Origin: Anastatus disparis
Lineage: Eukaryota > Arthropoda > Insecta > Hymenoptera > Eupelmidae
Direction of reading: 5' to 3'
Length of the DNA: 64,000 nt
Assembly (NCBI GenBank): GCA_017163975.1
Contig: JAFFSR010000087.1
Location: 682,001 to 746,000, forward strand
Both the position numbers and the translations under genes were made by a program. The notes below the pieces were generated by a model. It saw only the letters and a list, made by a program, of their open reading frames with translations. It was not told where the DNA came from and made no database searches. Each line of letters starts with the position of its first letter. Position 1 is the stretch's first letter. Below are positions 33,311-44,470 of the stretch, piece after piece.

Positions 33311-36300
33311 GTTTTACGCGGGAAAGGTTTGCTGACGCAATCATCAAATAGCTTTGAGAAATTTAACATTCTGTTTTAAGAGTGGAAGCCAAATTTGCAT
33401 TGTTGTTGATGATTGCCTAAAGTAGCCATTTCAGGGTTACGAATATGACAGTGATTTTTTTTTCTCTCTCAACTTATAGGGGGGACCGTAAAGTAATTTT
33501 ACAATCGAAATACAATGAGTTAAAAATATATTATAATAAAATGAAAATAATGATGAACAAAATATAAACTACGACAAATAACAATAAATAAAACAAAAGT
33601 GTACTGAATCAAAAGAACTACACGAAAAAATATACATTAGATAAATATTAAAAGAAAACAATCTTGTACTAGAGGTTCAAGATAATTACGAAATAAAATT
33701 ACGTACCAAACTAATTCTAAAATTAATAAAGCAGCACTGTCAATTATTACAAATAAAAGTAAATTTTTCTTTTGAGAATTACCATAAAGTCTTTCTCACG
33801 ATAAATAAAGATTATAAAATGTCATTTTGCTTGAAAGTTTCGTTTTCATACTGTTACCTAAATATGTGACTCCGACACCAAAAAGTGCAAACGTAGAATC
33901 TACTGTTTCCAGTAAAAACGGTTAAGTAAAATAAAATTTGATGCGTTCCCATAGAAAAGTGCAACTTCAGGGAAAGGATTAAAAGAAATATAATATTAAT
34001 TTAGTTAAGCTAAGGCAAACCTCGAAAGAGAGGGTACCTCTCCCATTAGTTTCATAAGTATATAAGCTACCTGGACAAGACAACGCGCATCAGTCTTGTT
34101 CCAGAAGTAACACAGTAACTTTTAACAAATTTTTATAATTATCATAAACCAAGATAGTTAATTAGTGAATAAGCTTCTGCGTTCAAGGTAGTAGTTATAT
34201 AGAGTGTTAGTGTAACACAGTGTAGTAAATTCAAGTTTGATAAAAACTAGGATAACCCTAGGAAAAATCATTTTTTTTATTTTATACTCTGGATATGCTA
34301 CCATAGTATGTCCTACAATAATAATTTTATTAATATTTAATCTATTTAGTAATATAATATTACTCTTTTATATTTTAACTTAACTATTAATGTTCATATT
34401 AAATCTTTTTTTTTTTTAATTAGATTTCAATGTTTGCGTAATTTTTCCCTATGATGATACGTTCATCCAAGCGACGCAAATTGACCCGAAAGTGATTCAG
34501 TCAATCTTAACCTTCGATAAATAGAATAGAGTAATAAAACGATTTACAAATAGATATTGGATTGTCCTTTAAATACGTTGGTGTTTAACAGTAACTTCTA
34601 AATTTTAACTTAATAAAGAAAAAAAAAATAAAACTATTGATCAGTTCTATCTTTATTCTAACTTCTGAAGGCTAAAAACCTGTAAAAATTTTAAATTAAT
34701 TCAACGTTTCTAACGTATTCAAGGAGTTTTTGCCATATTGTATGCTATACCGATGTATCACTATCATTCTCGTCTTCTTTTATACCTAGTCCTCAATAAC
34801 TCTCTTGTGCAGTAGTAATTGTCTATTCTGCTCACTGATTTTCGTTGATAAAAAAAATTTTTTTTTTTGCTCCTGTGTATCTACACTTGGGGAATAGTAG
34901 ATTAATCTTCAGCCCACTTAATAAATGGCGGTAAAATGAATAAATCCATTTTGATAAATTCTGTTAGATTTATCCGGACTATTAAGCACCGAAACAACGA
35001 TTAAACATGATGTGGTTAAGGTTACCTAAACTAATTCCTAAAGCTTTCCTAATCATTTAATTCCTATCCAAAACAATTATCTTTCCTAAAATGCAGAATA
35101 TAAAACTGTTGATCAACTCATGGTGATGTTGAACCAATAGCCTCGTATTTATTTTTTTGGTTATAACTCGTGAAAATTTCAATCGCAATGTGAATCAGTA
35201 AACCTCGGGAACAAGCCAAACAGTAGTAAATTTATTTAATCTAAAATTACTGAATACTCTCATGTTATAACGTAAACATAAGCTTCCGAAGAAATCCTTA
35301 ACATTTTACCGAATTATTTAATTTTGATAATATTACTACCTTCATTATTGCTGGCGATCAACATTTTCAATTTTCTCAGATAAGATTTTTTTTTTTCTTG
35401 CTTTATTTGTTTTTCGTAAAAAAAAAAAAAGAAGAACATATATAGTTGAGAAATTCGTATTGTACTATTCTAAATATACATATTTTAACCAACAAATAAT
35501 TGTAACTTCTAGCTTCCAATTCGTACGTCTAAAACATAGTAACTCGGTAATGTTGGAATCCTGTTCCACATTAAGTACTCGCTGATTACAGGTTATGATC
35601 GATATTGATTTTATAATAATACCAATATACTAACCTCAAGTACACATTCTTCTTTTAATTGAATTTCTAAACTATATTACTCCTCTGGAAAATTCGAACC
35701 CAGCGTACGTTTTAATATACAATTTCACTCACGCTATTTTTTACTATTTATTTTATTCTCAAATAAACATGGAAAAGTAAAAGAAACTATAAAAATATTT
35801 TAACTTAAATTCTATCTCACCACGCAAAAGGAAAATAAAACTATTGATCAAATTCATAATAAATATTAGCGATTCGAGAGACTGCAATATCGTTAACTAT
35901 GCAATAAACATACACCTTATTGCATAACCTTAAACGAAAATCATGGTCTCGGACTCATTTCACTCTTAAAAATTATTATAAAATTCTAGATATCCTTCTA
36001 AATAGTCTTCAAAACTAAACGATCCTGTTGAAACCTCCTAAAATTCCTAAATGGCTAATAACTATTTAATTCTTCTCCGTACATGGCATTTGAAGCTTGT
36101 AAAGTCGTATCCCTCTTGCCATTTGCAATCGATAACGATTAAACAATTGATTTAAATTATATCCGTTTATAACAGTCTATAGAAAAATAATAACTCCAAC
36201 TCAACTCTATATTTGAGTAAATTTCGCCTCTTATTTGTTAATCTATTATATTTTCTATATAAAATGTCAGTTTCTAACCCTTCTCATATATTTAATTGTA

Positions 36301-36383
36301 GTACAATATAAATTCATTACTTTAATGGATTTGGATTTAAAACATCATTTGTATAATATTCACTCTGGCTAGGATTAATTGTC

Positions 36384-36430
36384 GGGGACGACAATAAACT
36401 TAGTAAGGGGGAGAGGTAAACAAGTGACTG
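36384..36430 (+). other. Internal copy of the polypurine tract and LTR-start-like sequence
   Basis: GGGGACG followed 11-12 bases later by AGTAAGGGGG (36,402-36,411) repeats the arrangement at the true 3' polypurine tract (GGGGACG at 41,953, AGTAAGGGGG at 41,972-41,981). Downstream AAGTGAC at 36,421 also resembles the LTR start TGTTAAGTGAC. It could be a relic 3' end of a related element or a central polypurine tract. Confidence 0.55.
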
Positions 36431-37770
36431 ACTGTTTACCGTCTCGTTGTCATTCCTGTTTTTCACACAAACAAAAGCTAATATGTCCCGACGTTGGAGT
36501 TAGTGGCTGCAATGCACTCACGTCCTAGTCGCATTATTTAGAAAAATTTTATAATGTTCATATTTTCTACTTTATTTTTCTCCTCGGTTATAAGACATTT
36601 TTAAAACTTTAAACCGTCGCCACTCACCGCCATAACAAATAACAAAACCCTTTATTTTTCCTTTTAATCGTACAACCGTAGACCCGTTGATTAGGGGGAT
36701 TGTCCCTAACTTGACGGCGTAAATTCTATTCCTCGGAATTGTTTAGCGATTTTTGCTAAAAAAAATTCTTATTATTTTCTTTTTCTATTTTTATTGCAGT
36801 TCCGAATCTATTATTTTTATATAAGAAAACATCCCTCTTGTCGAGACGTCAACGCTTGTAAAGCGATCCTTAATATGTTTTGTATGAGTTCCAATCCGAG
36901 TACGTTATTTTTATTCTTCTTTCATAATTCAAGCAAGGAAGAAATCTATAAAGGAAATTCTGTATCCCTCTTAAAATTATAGCAATTTTAAATTACAAAA
37001 ATTTATTTCATTTTTGTTACTGAAAGCTATTTAACTCTAACACATTTTCCTCTTTTTCCAATAAGTAACTTTAATGTAATGGTTTTCCGAATAACTCTAT
37101 TTTCTTCGCTGTCATTCCGTTAAATCGTGTTGATCCATTATGTGTGATCATATTCTTTTATTTAAAATTAAAATTACATCCAATAGTTATCGCCATAAAA
37201 ACCTACTGCGCCACCGTGTTTTAATATAACGTATGGTTCTGGATCACTATTAATAACTTTTTAAATTCTGTTTCTTTTTCATCCTAAATCCTTCCCAATT
37301 TCTTCCATTAACATGATACCATCAGGTTACAAGGCCAATACGTTTGGGGATTGTTGCTAGGCAATGATTTTTCATTAGTTACTGCAGCTACCGATATAAA
37401 TCTTTTTCTTACTATTTCCAAAATAACCGGAATTAATGCACTATGTACCTTAATTCTAAAAATCAAACTATAGCCGTGAGATTGCGGAATCCTTTTGTTG
37501 CTACAATTCATTGAACGCGAAAAGTAAGGTGGATTGACTGATTCGAAAGCAGGGTCGATGAACGCGCATATACTATGTATACGGCTCTGAACATACTGAG
37601 GGAATTATCAAAAACAAAAAAAATGTTCAACTTTATCTTATTTTCTTTGTTTAATTTAAAAAACTTTTTGTTCTTTATTAAGTACTTTGCGTATTATTTT
37701 TAAACGTTAAATGTGTGGCAACTCACCAGATTTTAATTGAACAAATAAAACCTTGAATTCACTAACTGTG

Positions 37771-37786
37771 TAAATTTTCCTTTTAG
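37771..37786 (+). other. Candidate 3' splice site upstream of gag
   Basis: AAATTTTCCTTTTAG with CACTAAC about 20 bases upstream. It would join a short 5' leader to the gag message. Prediction only. Confidence 0.4.
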
Positions 37787-37987
37787 GTGCGAAATTCTGC
37801 GCTTTGAATCTATAGCTAGAAAATCTAATTCAAGGATAGTATTGCCGTAGGTAATCACTAAAATTAGCCTATTGTTACTATTTGGGGGTATTTAGCAAGA
37901 CTAGGTAACGAATAACGCTGACTGGAAGTAGCAAGGCCAGACGACACGAATAACGCTCAAAACCGAGACGGACAAGTCGATCCATCT

Positions 37988-38956
37988 ATGCTGATGATGA
38001 CGGCTATGGCGAATAGCTTCGCCTTACATAATGCCCTGCAGGGCCTGCGCAGCTTTGACGGGCATAATATGTCTTTAAAAGACTTTATACAGGATGTTCG
38101 AAATGGAAAAGAATATGTGCCTGCAGGAAGTGAAGGACAGTATGTCAAGGCCGTGTTAACGAAATTGCGCGGAAATGCGCGAGACTGCACATACGGACAT
38201 TTCTTTTCCAACATTGACAGCCTTGTGAATCATTTAAGGACTAGATTCGCGCCAGGCAAGACGTATACTTACTATACGACTAAAATAAATGACATGAGAA
38301 TGAAACAGGGAGAGACCGTAGGAGATTTCTACGATCGACTAAACATTCTGCTCAGCGGGGCTAAGAATGCTTTAAAAGACGACATACCAGAGGCAGCAGA
38401 CGCCAACCGGAATGACATGATAAAACCTTTAGAGTACGCAGCCAAAGACATCTTCATTAGAGGATTACCCGCAGACATCTCCGTACAAGTGGATGGGAAA
38501 AATCCCGCCACCCTGGCCGATGCATATAAAGACGCAGTGCGAATTGAGACTCGCATGGAAGCAAAGATTTTACCAGACACCAGATACAAGTTCCACGGAC
38601 AAGTTCCCAAAGTAAATTGGGAACAGACGGAATTCTCTGCGGTAAACCAATGGAGGCCAAGGACAAACCCTGACCAGCGGGGCAATGGGAAGACTGAACA
38701 ACAAAGAGAAAACTCTAGTATGCCGCCTGAATATCAGCCAAGGCAAGGACGCACGAACTACAATGTGCAACGGGCTAATCAACCTCAGGTCCGACAGATA
38801 TCACGCAACTATAACAACTTACCACCGAGGTACCATCAAAACCAAAATACACCTCGACCGCAATACGCGCAGCAACAGCAGCAGATGTTTTCACAGGACG
38901 CTCGATTGTTCAATCCTTATGGGCCCAGAGAACCACAACCCTCCACTAGCTACTAG
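37988..38956 (+). CDS. Gag polyprotein (capsid region) of the LTR element
   Basis: Intact 322-codon frame, open a little further upstream. The capsid core shows F.G..M.L.DFI.DV near residues 23-37, KLRGNARDCTYG near 57-68, LRTRFAPGKT, the GETVGDFYDRLNILLSGA block and FIRGLP. This is the Gag organisation of insect Ty3/errantivirus elements. The C-terminal third is rich in Gln, Pro and Arg (RNA-binding type) and no CCHC knuckle is visible. A TAG ends the frame at 38,954-38,956; a related frame continues for about 200 bases (PTGAPDQP... NVLLMRTG), probably the original Gag tail. The codon mix is clearly less AT-rich than the surrounding leader, consistent with selected coding sequence. Confidence 0.85.
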   Translation: MLMMTAMANSFALHNALQGLRSFDGHNMSLKDFIQDVRNGKEYVPAGSEGQYVKAVLTKLRGNARDCTYGHFFSNIDSLVNHLRTRFAPGKTYTYYTTKINDMRMKQGETVGDFYDRLNILLSGAKNALKDDIPEAADANRNDMIKPLEYAAKDIFIRGLPADISVQVDGKNPATLADAYKDAVRIETRMEAKILPDTRYKFHGQVPKVNWEQTEFSAVNQWRPRTNPDQRGNGKTEQQRENSSMPPEYQPRQGRTNYNVQRANQPQVRQISRNYNNLPPRYHQNQNTPRPQYAQQQQQMFSQDARLFNPYGPREPQPSTSY

Positions 38957-39183
38957 TGAACACAAGGGTATGCTCAAGGGTACAATGCATAAAGAGCACC
39001 GGATAACTATAACCAGATGCTCCTGACGCCAACTGGAGCTCCAGACCAACCAGTATTTAACAACCAGCCTGCTTTAAACTGGCAGCTGGCTCGTCGCAAT
39101 CAAGAATCGACGGGCCAAAGACAAGAAATACCAAATGTACTACTCATGCGTACGGGTTAATATGCGAGACCCATTGACCGCTA
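38957..39183 (+). other. Gag/env junction where pol is missing
   Basis: Only about 230 bases separate gag and env. They carry a Gag-like tail in another frame. No protease, reverse transcriptase, RNase H or integrase motif (for example YxDD or DDE) was found here or elsewhere in the element. Confidence 0.7.
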
Positions 39184-39855
39184 TTGGACGTTCCAACTTC
39201 TAAAGATTGTAAACTGTTATTATTGACACAGCCTACTAAGAACCATTTTAAGCATTGCAATATACTTTATCTAACCGAGCCTAGCTCTCAATGGAGTTAC
39301 CTTCACAACGAAGCTGCATGGCTGTATTCGTTGATTGAACTCACTACCGTCAGGATCACCTGCGACCAGCAGAAAGATCAAATATTGCAATTAAACGGAA
39401 CCGGGAAGATCCAAATACCTGAAGGCTGTACTGGAAGAACAACACAGGTGACTCTAGGAGGTATGACCGCTCGGACAAGTACGGAGTTCTATACTTACCA
39501 ACCTACGCTACAACTGGATATCACTAACCTGTTGACCAGGAGTATTCCTGACAATGTGATTCATCCTAATGAATTACCGCAAATCTTAAATCTTAAAGGT
39601 GACTACAATTGGAATAACCATGACATGCAGCAAATCTCTTTTAAATTAAAAGAGATCGCTCAGCATAAACTGGAAACCAACCACATACATCACGCTATGT
39701 ATGGGAATTTGGGATTGGGAATACTACTGTGCATTACGGTTATAATATTATCCGCTAAGGTCATAACGTGTAGACGCAACCATGGTAATTATAAACCACA
39801 AGGAAGAAGGCAAATCTGGAATCACCCAAAAACTAACAACTGTGACCTCGGGTAG
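39184..39855 (+). pseudogene. Env-like glycoprotein, C-terminal part with membrane anchor
   Basis: 223 codons. A Cys-containing ectodomain part includes LNGTGKIQIPEGC (residues about 70-82), then a helical region. A transmembrane segment (about 173-195, GLGILLCITVIILSAKV) precedes a short basic cytoplasmic tail. Layout and the LNGTG...C motif fit the C-terminal half of baculovirus F-like envelope proteins of insect errantiviruses. The N-terminal half, including any signal peptide, cleavage site and fusion peptide, is absent. The same deletion that removed pol probably took it. Expression would need splicing. Whether the fragment is made is unknown. Confidence 0.7.
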
Positions 39856-39966
39856 AAAAGACAATACCGACCACAAGACTGAACACAACCCTATGACGAC
39901 TGAAGTTACTAACGAACGAGGGCTTGCACAGACCGCTTTACTTGACAGTTAATATGTAAGTTGACG

Positions 39967-39979
39967 TCTCTCTTTCTAG
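39967..39979 (+). other. Candidate 3' splice site before the accessory ORF
   Basis: GTCTCTCTTTCTAG, a strong polypyrimidine-AG, lies 16 bases before the ATG at 39,996. It suggests the accessory ORF is read from a spliced message. Confidence 0.45.
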
Positions 39980-39995
39980 ACGACTATCTCTCAAG

Positions 39996-41141
39996 ATGTC
40001 GACAAATGAGACCTTGCAGTTAACCAACAACAAAAACCAGACCCTTTGAGAAATCATCCGAGATCTCGAACGACAAGGGCCTATCCAACAAATCACTATG
40101 TTAGAGTATCGTAACCATAAGTATACCCGACTCCAAATAAAATTTTTCCAACCAGTGCCTGCAGAAACTTCTGTACCAACTGAAAAAGCTGACGCGACAG
40201 ACATTGATCCAAACCGACTTTTTTGTTTAGTAACAAAGAATGACACAGTGCAGACCTTAGCTTCTGCATTCCGACGGTTTGGCCCGTTAGACTATGTGTA
40301 CATTACCCGTGGGAAATTAAACGACAGTAGATACGGATACGTAAGATTCCTAAATAAAACCGACGCTCAAACGGCTTTGCTGCAGACCCGTAGTAAATAC
40401 GGAGCAAGACAAGCTGAGCCTATACGACAAAAACGCAAACGCAACGACACTCAGGACCCATGGACTAAATGTAAAAATTGTAACTATAACGTGATTACAC
40501 TGCATAGACGCACACATGAGCTGTTATGCAAAGACCAGTCAGGATCAACAGACGATTCTGCTAGACTGCAGGAGAAGCTAGTTACATGTATATGCAACTT
40601 ATGCAAAAATCCAATCACAGGTAACTATGCGCTGCATAGTAAAGACTGCGTAGATACGCAAGACCAACTTAAACTACAGGTAGCCACCTCTAGTCAGGCA
40701 TCTGAAAAGACAGAGTTACAACCTAACTCTTTGACTTGGGCGAACGTGTCTACCCAAAACTCTGCCCAGACAGACGGTTCCGAAAGACGGCATGATGACC
40801 ACATTTACTTTATATGCAACCTGTATAAGAAACCAATTACAGGTAACTACGCATTGCATAGTAAAGACTGCGTTCACGCGCAAGACATACCTATACTACC
40901 GGAGACCACCTTTAACCAGGTGTCCGATGCGACTGAGTTACAACCTAACTCATTGACATGGGCAGACGTGGCTACCATTAGTGCGGCCCCGCCCACCGTT
41001 TCTATACCTTGCGACAATGCTAAAAAGCATTCTTTTTCCTTGACGGAGTATAAAATGCTCCAACAGGCAATACGCCTCATCCTCAATCCTGCAGAACCTA
41101 AACCGCTTGCCTTATATGTAGAAAACCTAGAACTTGACTAA
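39996..41141 (+). CDS. Accessory protein: RRM domain plus C2HC finger repeats
   Basis: The frame is open from ATG 39,996 to TGA at 40,047-40,049, then continuously from 40,050. Translation may start at ATG 40,098, giving 347 residues. Residues 40-96 (numbering from 40,098) form an RNA recognition motif with RNP2-like LFCLVTK and RNP1 SRYGYVRF. A C-X2-C-X11-H-X3-C finger follows at 125-144. Two copies of a 74-residue repeat then begin with C-X2-C-X10-H-X3-C (166-184) and its partner at 240-258, where the second Cys is Tyr. Each repeat ends TELQPNSLTWA(N/D)V. RNA binding is a firm inference from the RRM; a role in packaging or export is a guess. I know of no such ORF in errantiviruses. Confidence 0.8.
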
Positions 41142-41495
41142 CAATTCAAATAAATTTTTTTTTTTATTATTTTTACTATTGCTAATTAACATATAAATAG
41201 CATTTAATTAACCAGTGCATGCGACTAACTCGACAAACCACCATAACAACATTTTAATACACTTTTGTTTTAGGTAATGAAACGAGAAGCAAACTCCGAC
41301 AACTGCCAGTATAAATTGCTGGCATATACCAACATCAACCGCCCAAGGTATGACCAGGTTCGACCAATGTGTATATCTACGTTGTGGGGCAGCGATAAAA
41401 ACAAAAATCAACCCATCTACAGGGGGAGCAAACGGAAGAGGACCCCGCTCCTCCTGTGAAGACGGTGCATCACCATCTCAAGACGCCAACAGAAG

Positions 41496-41529
<34 letters not shown>

Positions 41530-41981
41530 AGGGAATTCTCCTCTTCAAACAAACACTTAAAATACAATGTTTCAAATCTTGATAAAATTTTTTTTTAGTT
41601 CAGTTTATAATCTTTCTTTCTTTGCGTAAAATTACCGTAAAATCATTTCCTTTTGCTCTTAAGTTTAAAGATGTTGCAAACGTTAAAGAAATTCTTAGTT
41701 TTAACTTATTCACCTACTGCACTTAGATTATATTTCTATTCAAATCAATAATTGTAAAGCGGAATCCCTATCCCTTCCTAAATGTTTAAAACTTTACCAA
41801 GCCAACCCACCTTATGATATAAGCTGTCATCAACCATTTCTTCCATCCGCTATTTTGTTTTTCTTAATCCATATAATTATTATGTATATTTAACTTTGTG
41901 ATGCAGGTTTTCTTGGAATCCCATGCCTGCTCCTGCTTGACCTTCTACTACCGGGGACGGCAGTTTTTTTTAGTAAGGGGG
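41142..41981 (+). other. 3' untranslated part of the LTR element with polypurine tract
   Basis: Contains an acceptor-like TACACTTTTGTTTTAG ending at 41,274, a 60-codon frame from 41,277, a poly(A) run of about 33 bases (41,495-41,527) and the polypurine tract AGTAAGGGGG (41,972-41,981) immediately before the right LTR. The short frame has no recognisable similarity. Confidence 0.6.
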
Positions 41982-43895
41982 TGTTAAGTGACACCATTCT
42001 CGCCTCCTAATTTTCTTTATTTATCTATTAACTCTTAAAATTATTCTTTTAATTTATTACAATGATGAGGAGAAATGGGTCTTAAAAGCATCAAGGCCAA
42101 TTTCTTTTCACGCTGTTATCAATTTTCCAAGAAGCCAAGCTCGATCGTTGACGGGAGCCTTTGCTTCGTCTCCACTCTTTCTCTACTTCGTTGAGTTGAA
42201 GTGGGGACTTAGCGTCGGTTCCCATGCATAAGACGGGTAAGAGCAACGGAGAGAGAGAACTACCTTTCTCTGTCTTCGCGCTCTCCCCCACAACAATTAA
42301 AAACGTTTGAAGCTGGCTTGACGAAAGATTGTCAAGCGAAGAAAATTTTTCTCGAGAGAGACGCGCGCGACCAGGCCTAAGGGCAGTACGTGTAGGCTGC
42401 AGCCCGCGAGGCTGCAGCTGCAACTTCAAATTTCCACCTTGTCATTGTGTAGCTTTTAATTAAAAAAATTAACGACACAAATTCCGTGGACAACGATCCG
42501 AGTTGTCATACACGTGGATTGAAGTGCACCGGTGGTGTAGATATACCGACAAATAAGAAAAAGGGAAGCAGATAATCAGAGGCCAATGCAGCCAGAGCAG
42601 GCATGGGAGACCAGGAGAGCCGGCAATGCTGCTCCGCCGGCCACCCTTGTCATCAGCAGATAAGTTATTTTTAAAATTATTATAATAATCAATTTTATAC
42701 AATATTGCATAGATAATAAAAGGAAATCAGCGCGCCTTGCGTTAGAAAATTTTCGCGGGTTGACAATAAATTATTTGTAAAGATTTTTAGAATGTACTTT
42801 TGATGAATTCATATAAGTGAAAAATTTTATTTAAGTATGTAACTTTATTAGAGATATATTGTGGGAGTTTTGCAAGTAATTGGTACTCAAGTGGATTTAT
42901 TAAACTAATAAAGAATGTCCGACATATTTCAATTTTATATCACTGACCTTTATTATAAGAACGACGTAAGCTGTTATGATTCGGAGCTCGGAGATAGGAT
43001 TATATAGTTAAGGGCCGTCGATAAAATTAAATAATTATCTTTTTTAAGTTATTTAAAAAATATTTTTTTAATGTACTTCATAACAATTAATAAATATGCC
43101 ACAGAAATAAGTTGCTTGGACAGACATTGAACAGAATTAGACGTTAAAGTAATAATTATTTTAAAAACTACATATTTTTATGAAAATTCAAATGAATAGA
43201 AAAACAAATCAATCCTTTTCATAATAACACTCATAACTGATTTTTATAAGGTATACTTTAATTTTGAGTAAAATTTGGTACGATTAGGTATTTTCATATA
43301 AATTATGTGTCCGTACTTTAGTGTATAAATCATGTATATTAGGCAGTTAATTGCATACGAAAATCGAGTTTAGCACGTTCAATTAAAAAATCTTAAATTT
43401 AAATAAAAACGTCTGAAGTAAGTAATTTTTACATGAGTATCCTCCGTTATTGGAATTAAGTAATTATTTTTAGTACTTAGAAACGGTGTAAAAATAAATT
43501 GTACATTGTCTTTTAAGATAACATAATGCCCGTCAAATATATGTATTTAAACATTAAGCTGAGTTCCGCGCATTGAATTGAAAAAAAAACAAAAATAATA
43601 TGTAATTCTTATGCGCATCACATTAGAGGAAAAAAATAAAAACTTTTCGTATTCTATTTTTTTGAAAATTTATTTTTGTCACATGATTAGAAAAACCTTT
43701 GTGACTCAATCATTCCTTTAACTTAGAGTTATTATTGTGAACGGAGTGTTTATTTTATGACATTTTCGTATAGATCAGGCCGAATATACTCCTTAGATAA
43801 AAGCTCTCAACTCCGGAAGGTGAAAATAAAATTAAATGTATGAAGGACGGGGTTTTCGTGAGAGATACAACTCTTTAGAAAAACCCGTCCTAACA
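41982..43895 (+). repeat. 3' LTR
   Basis: 1,914 bp, TG...CA, almost identical to the left LTR. It carries the same terminal hairpin and is followed by CGTAT (43,896-43,900). Confidence 0.95.
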
Positions 43896-43900
43896 CGTAT

Positions 43901-44470
43901 AATTTAAAAAATAATAAAAAAATTGTAAAAGTTGATAATTTAATGGTAGTCCTTTACAACAGTTTTTTGTTAGCAAAAGATAATGCTCATATCGATACTG
44001 AACTTTGTATGTCAATACAAAGTATAAAATATATTTATGATTATATTTATAAAGGTGTAGATAAAGCTTACTGTAAAATAAAACAAGATAAAATTAAAGA
44101 AAATAATAAAGATGATGTTTATGATGAAATAACTCAATACATAGATGGCAGCATGGAGATTACAAGAATTTACACTATGCGGTAGAAGTCATACAGTAAT
44201 AAGATTGAATATCCATACAGAAAATCAACAAAAAATAATTTTTGATGAAAATAATATACATTCAGCATTAAACAAATACGAAACAACATTGACCGCATGG
44301 TTTAAATTGAATAAAAAAGATGATTTTGCTAAAAAAATTAAATATGTTAATATACTATAATATTATATTTTTAATTCTAAGACTAAATCTTGGATTAAAA
44401 GATAAAAATTTAGAAAAAATATAGCCATTGGTATATTAAATGTAGTGCTACAGGCGAAGGGAACCATGGT
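43901..44470 (+). pseudogene. Helitron Rep protein, region downstream of the LTR insertion
   Basis: Continues Rep of copy A in the frame left at 21,596. NAHIDTELC and IKYIYDYIYKG are present, the latter the Tyr-containing motif after HUH in Helitron Rep proteins. EITQYIDG follows, and after a frame change RSHTVIRLNIHTENQQ and TTLTAWFKLN. Stops occur at 44,183-44,185 and 44,358-44,360. Similarity fades near 44,470, well before any helicase. The two Rep parts with the LTR removed would follow one another directly, dating the LTR insertion after Helitron copy A. Confidence 0.88.

Larger units (their letters stand above)
23534..37786 (+). other. 14-kb non-coding leader of the LTR element, candidate intron
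   Basis: No open frame longer than about 90 codons and no recognisable pol remnant across 14.2 kb of AT-rich sequence. A splice-donor-like GAGAGA/GTAAGA lies at 23,662-23,673. An acceptor-like sequence, CACTAAC branch-point-like followed by TTTTCCTTTTAG, ends at 37,786 just before gag. If used, it would remove the whole stretch from a subgenomic message. Inside are tRNA-like remnants, structured repeats at 32.6-33.3 kb and a polypurine-tract-like site at 36.4 kb, listed separately. Origin of the rest is unknown. Confidence 0.5.
21597..43895 (+). mobile_element. Giant 22.3-kb pol-less LTR retroelement (errantivirus-like)
   Basis: LTRs of 1,917 and 1,914 bp begin TGTT and end AACA. The primer binding site and polypurine tract are in the standard places and a CGTAT target duplication flanks it. 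The internal 18.5 kb has about 14 kb with no coding sequence, then gag (37,988-38,956), part of env (39,184-39,855) and an RRM/zinc-finger ORF (39,996-41,141). Reverse transcriptase, RNase H and integrase are absent; only about 230 bases separate gag and env. Gag and F-like env place it near insect errantiviruses of the Ty3 group. LTRs differ at only a handful of sites in my reading, so insertion is recent. It must be mobilised by another element's Pol (inference). Confidence 0.88.

Noticed and set aside
38329..38782. Minus-strand ORFs overlapping gag (38,329-38,685, 38,457-38,666, 38,570-38,782)
   Set aside because: They are shadows of the gag frame on the other strand with no recognisable content.
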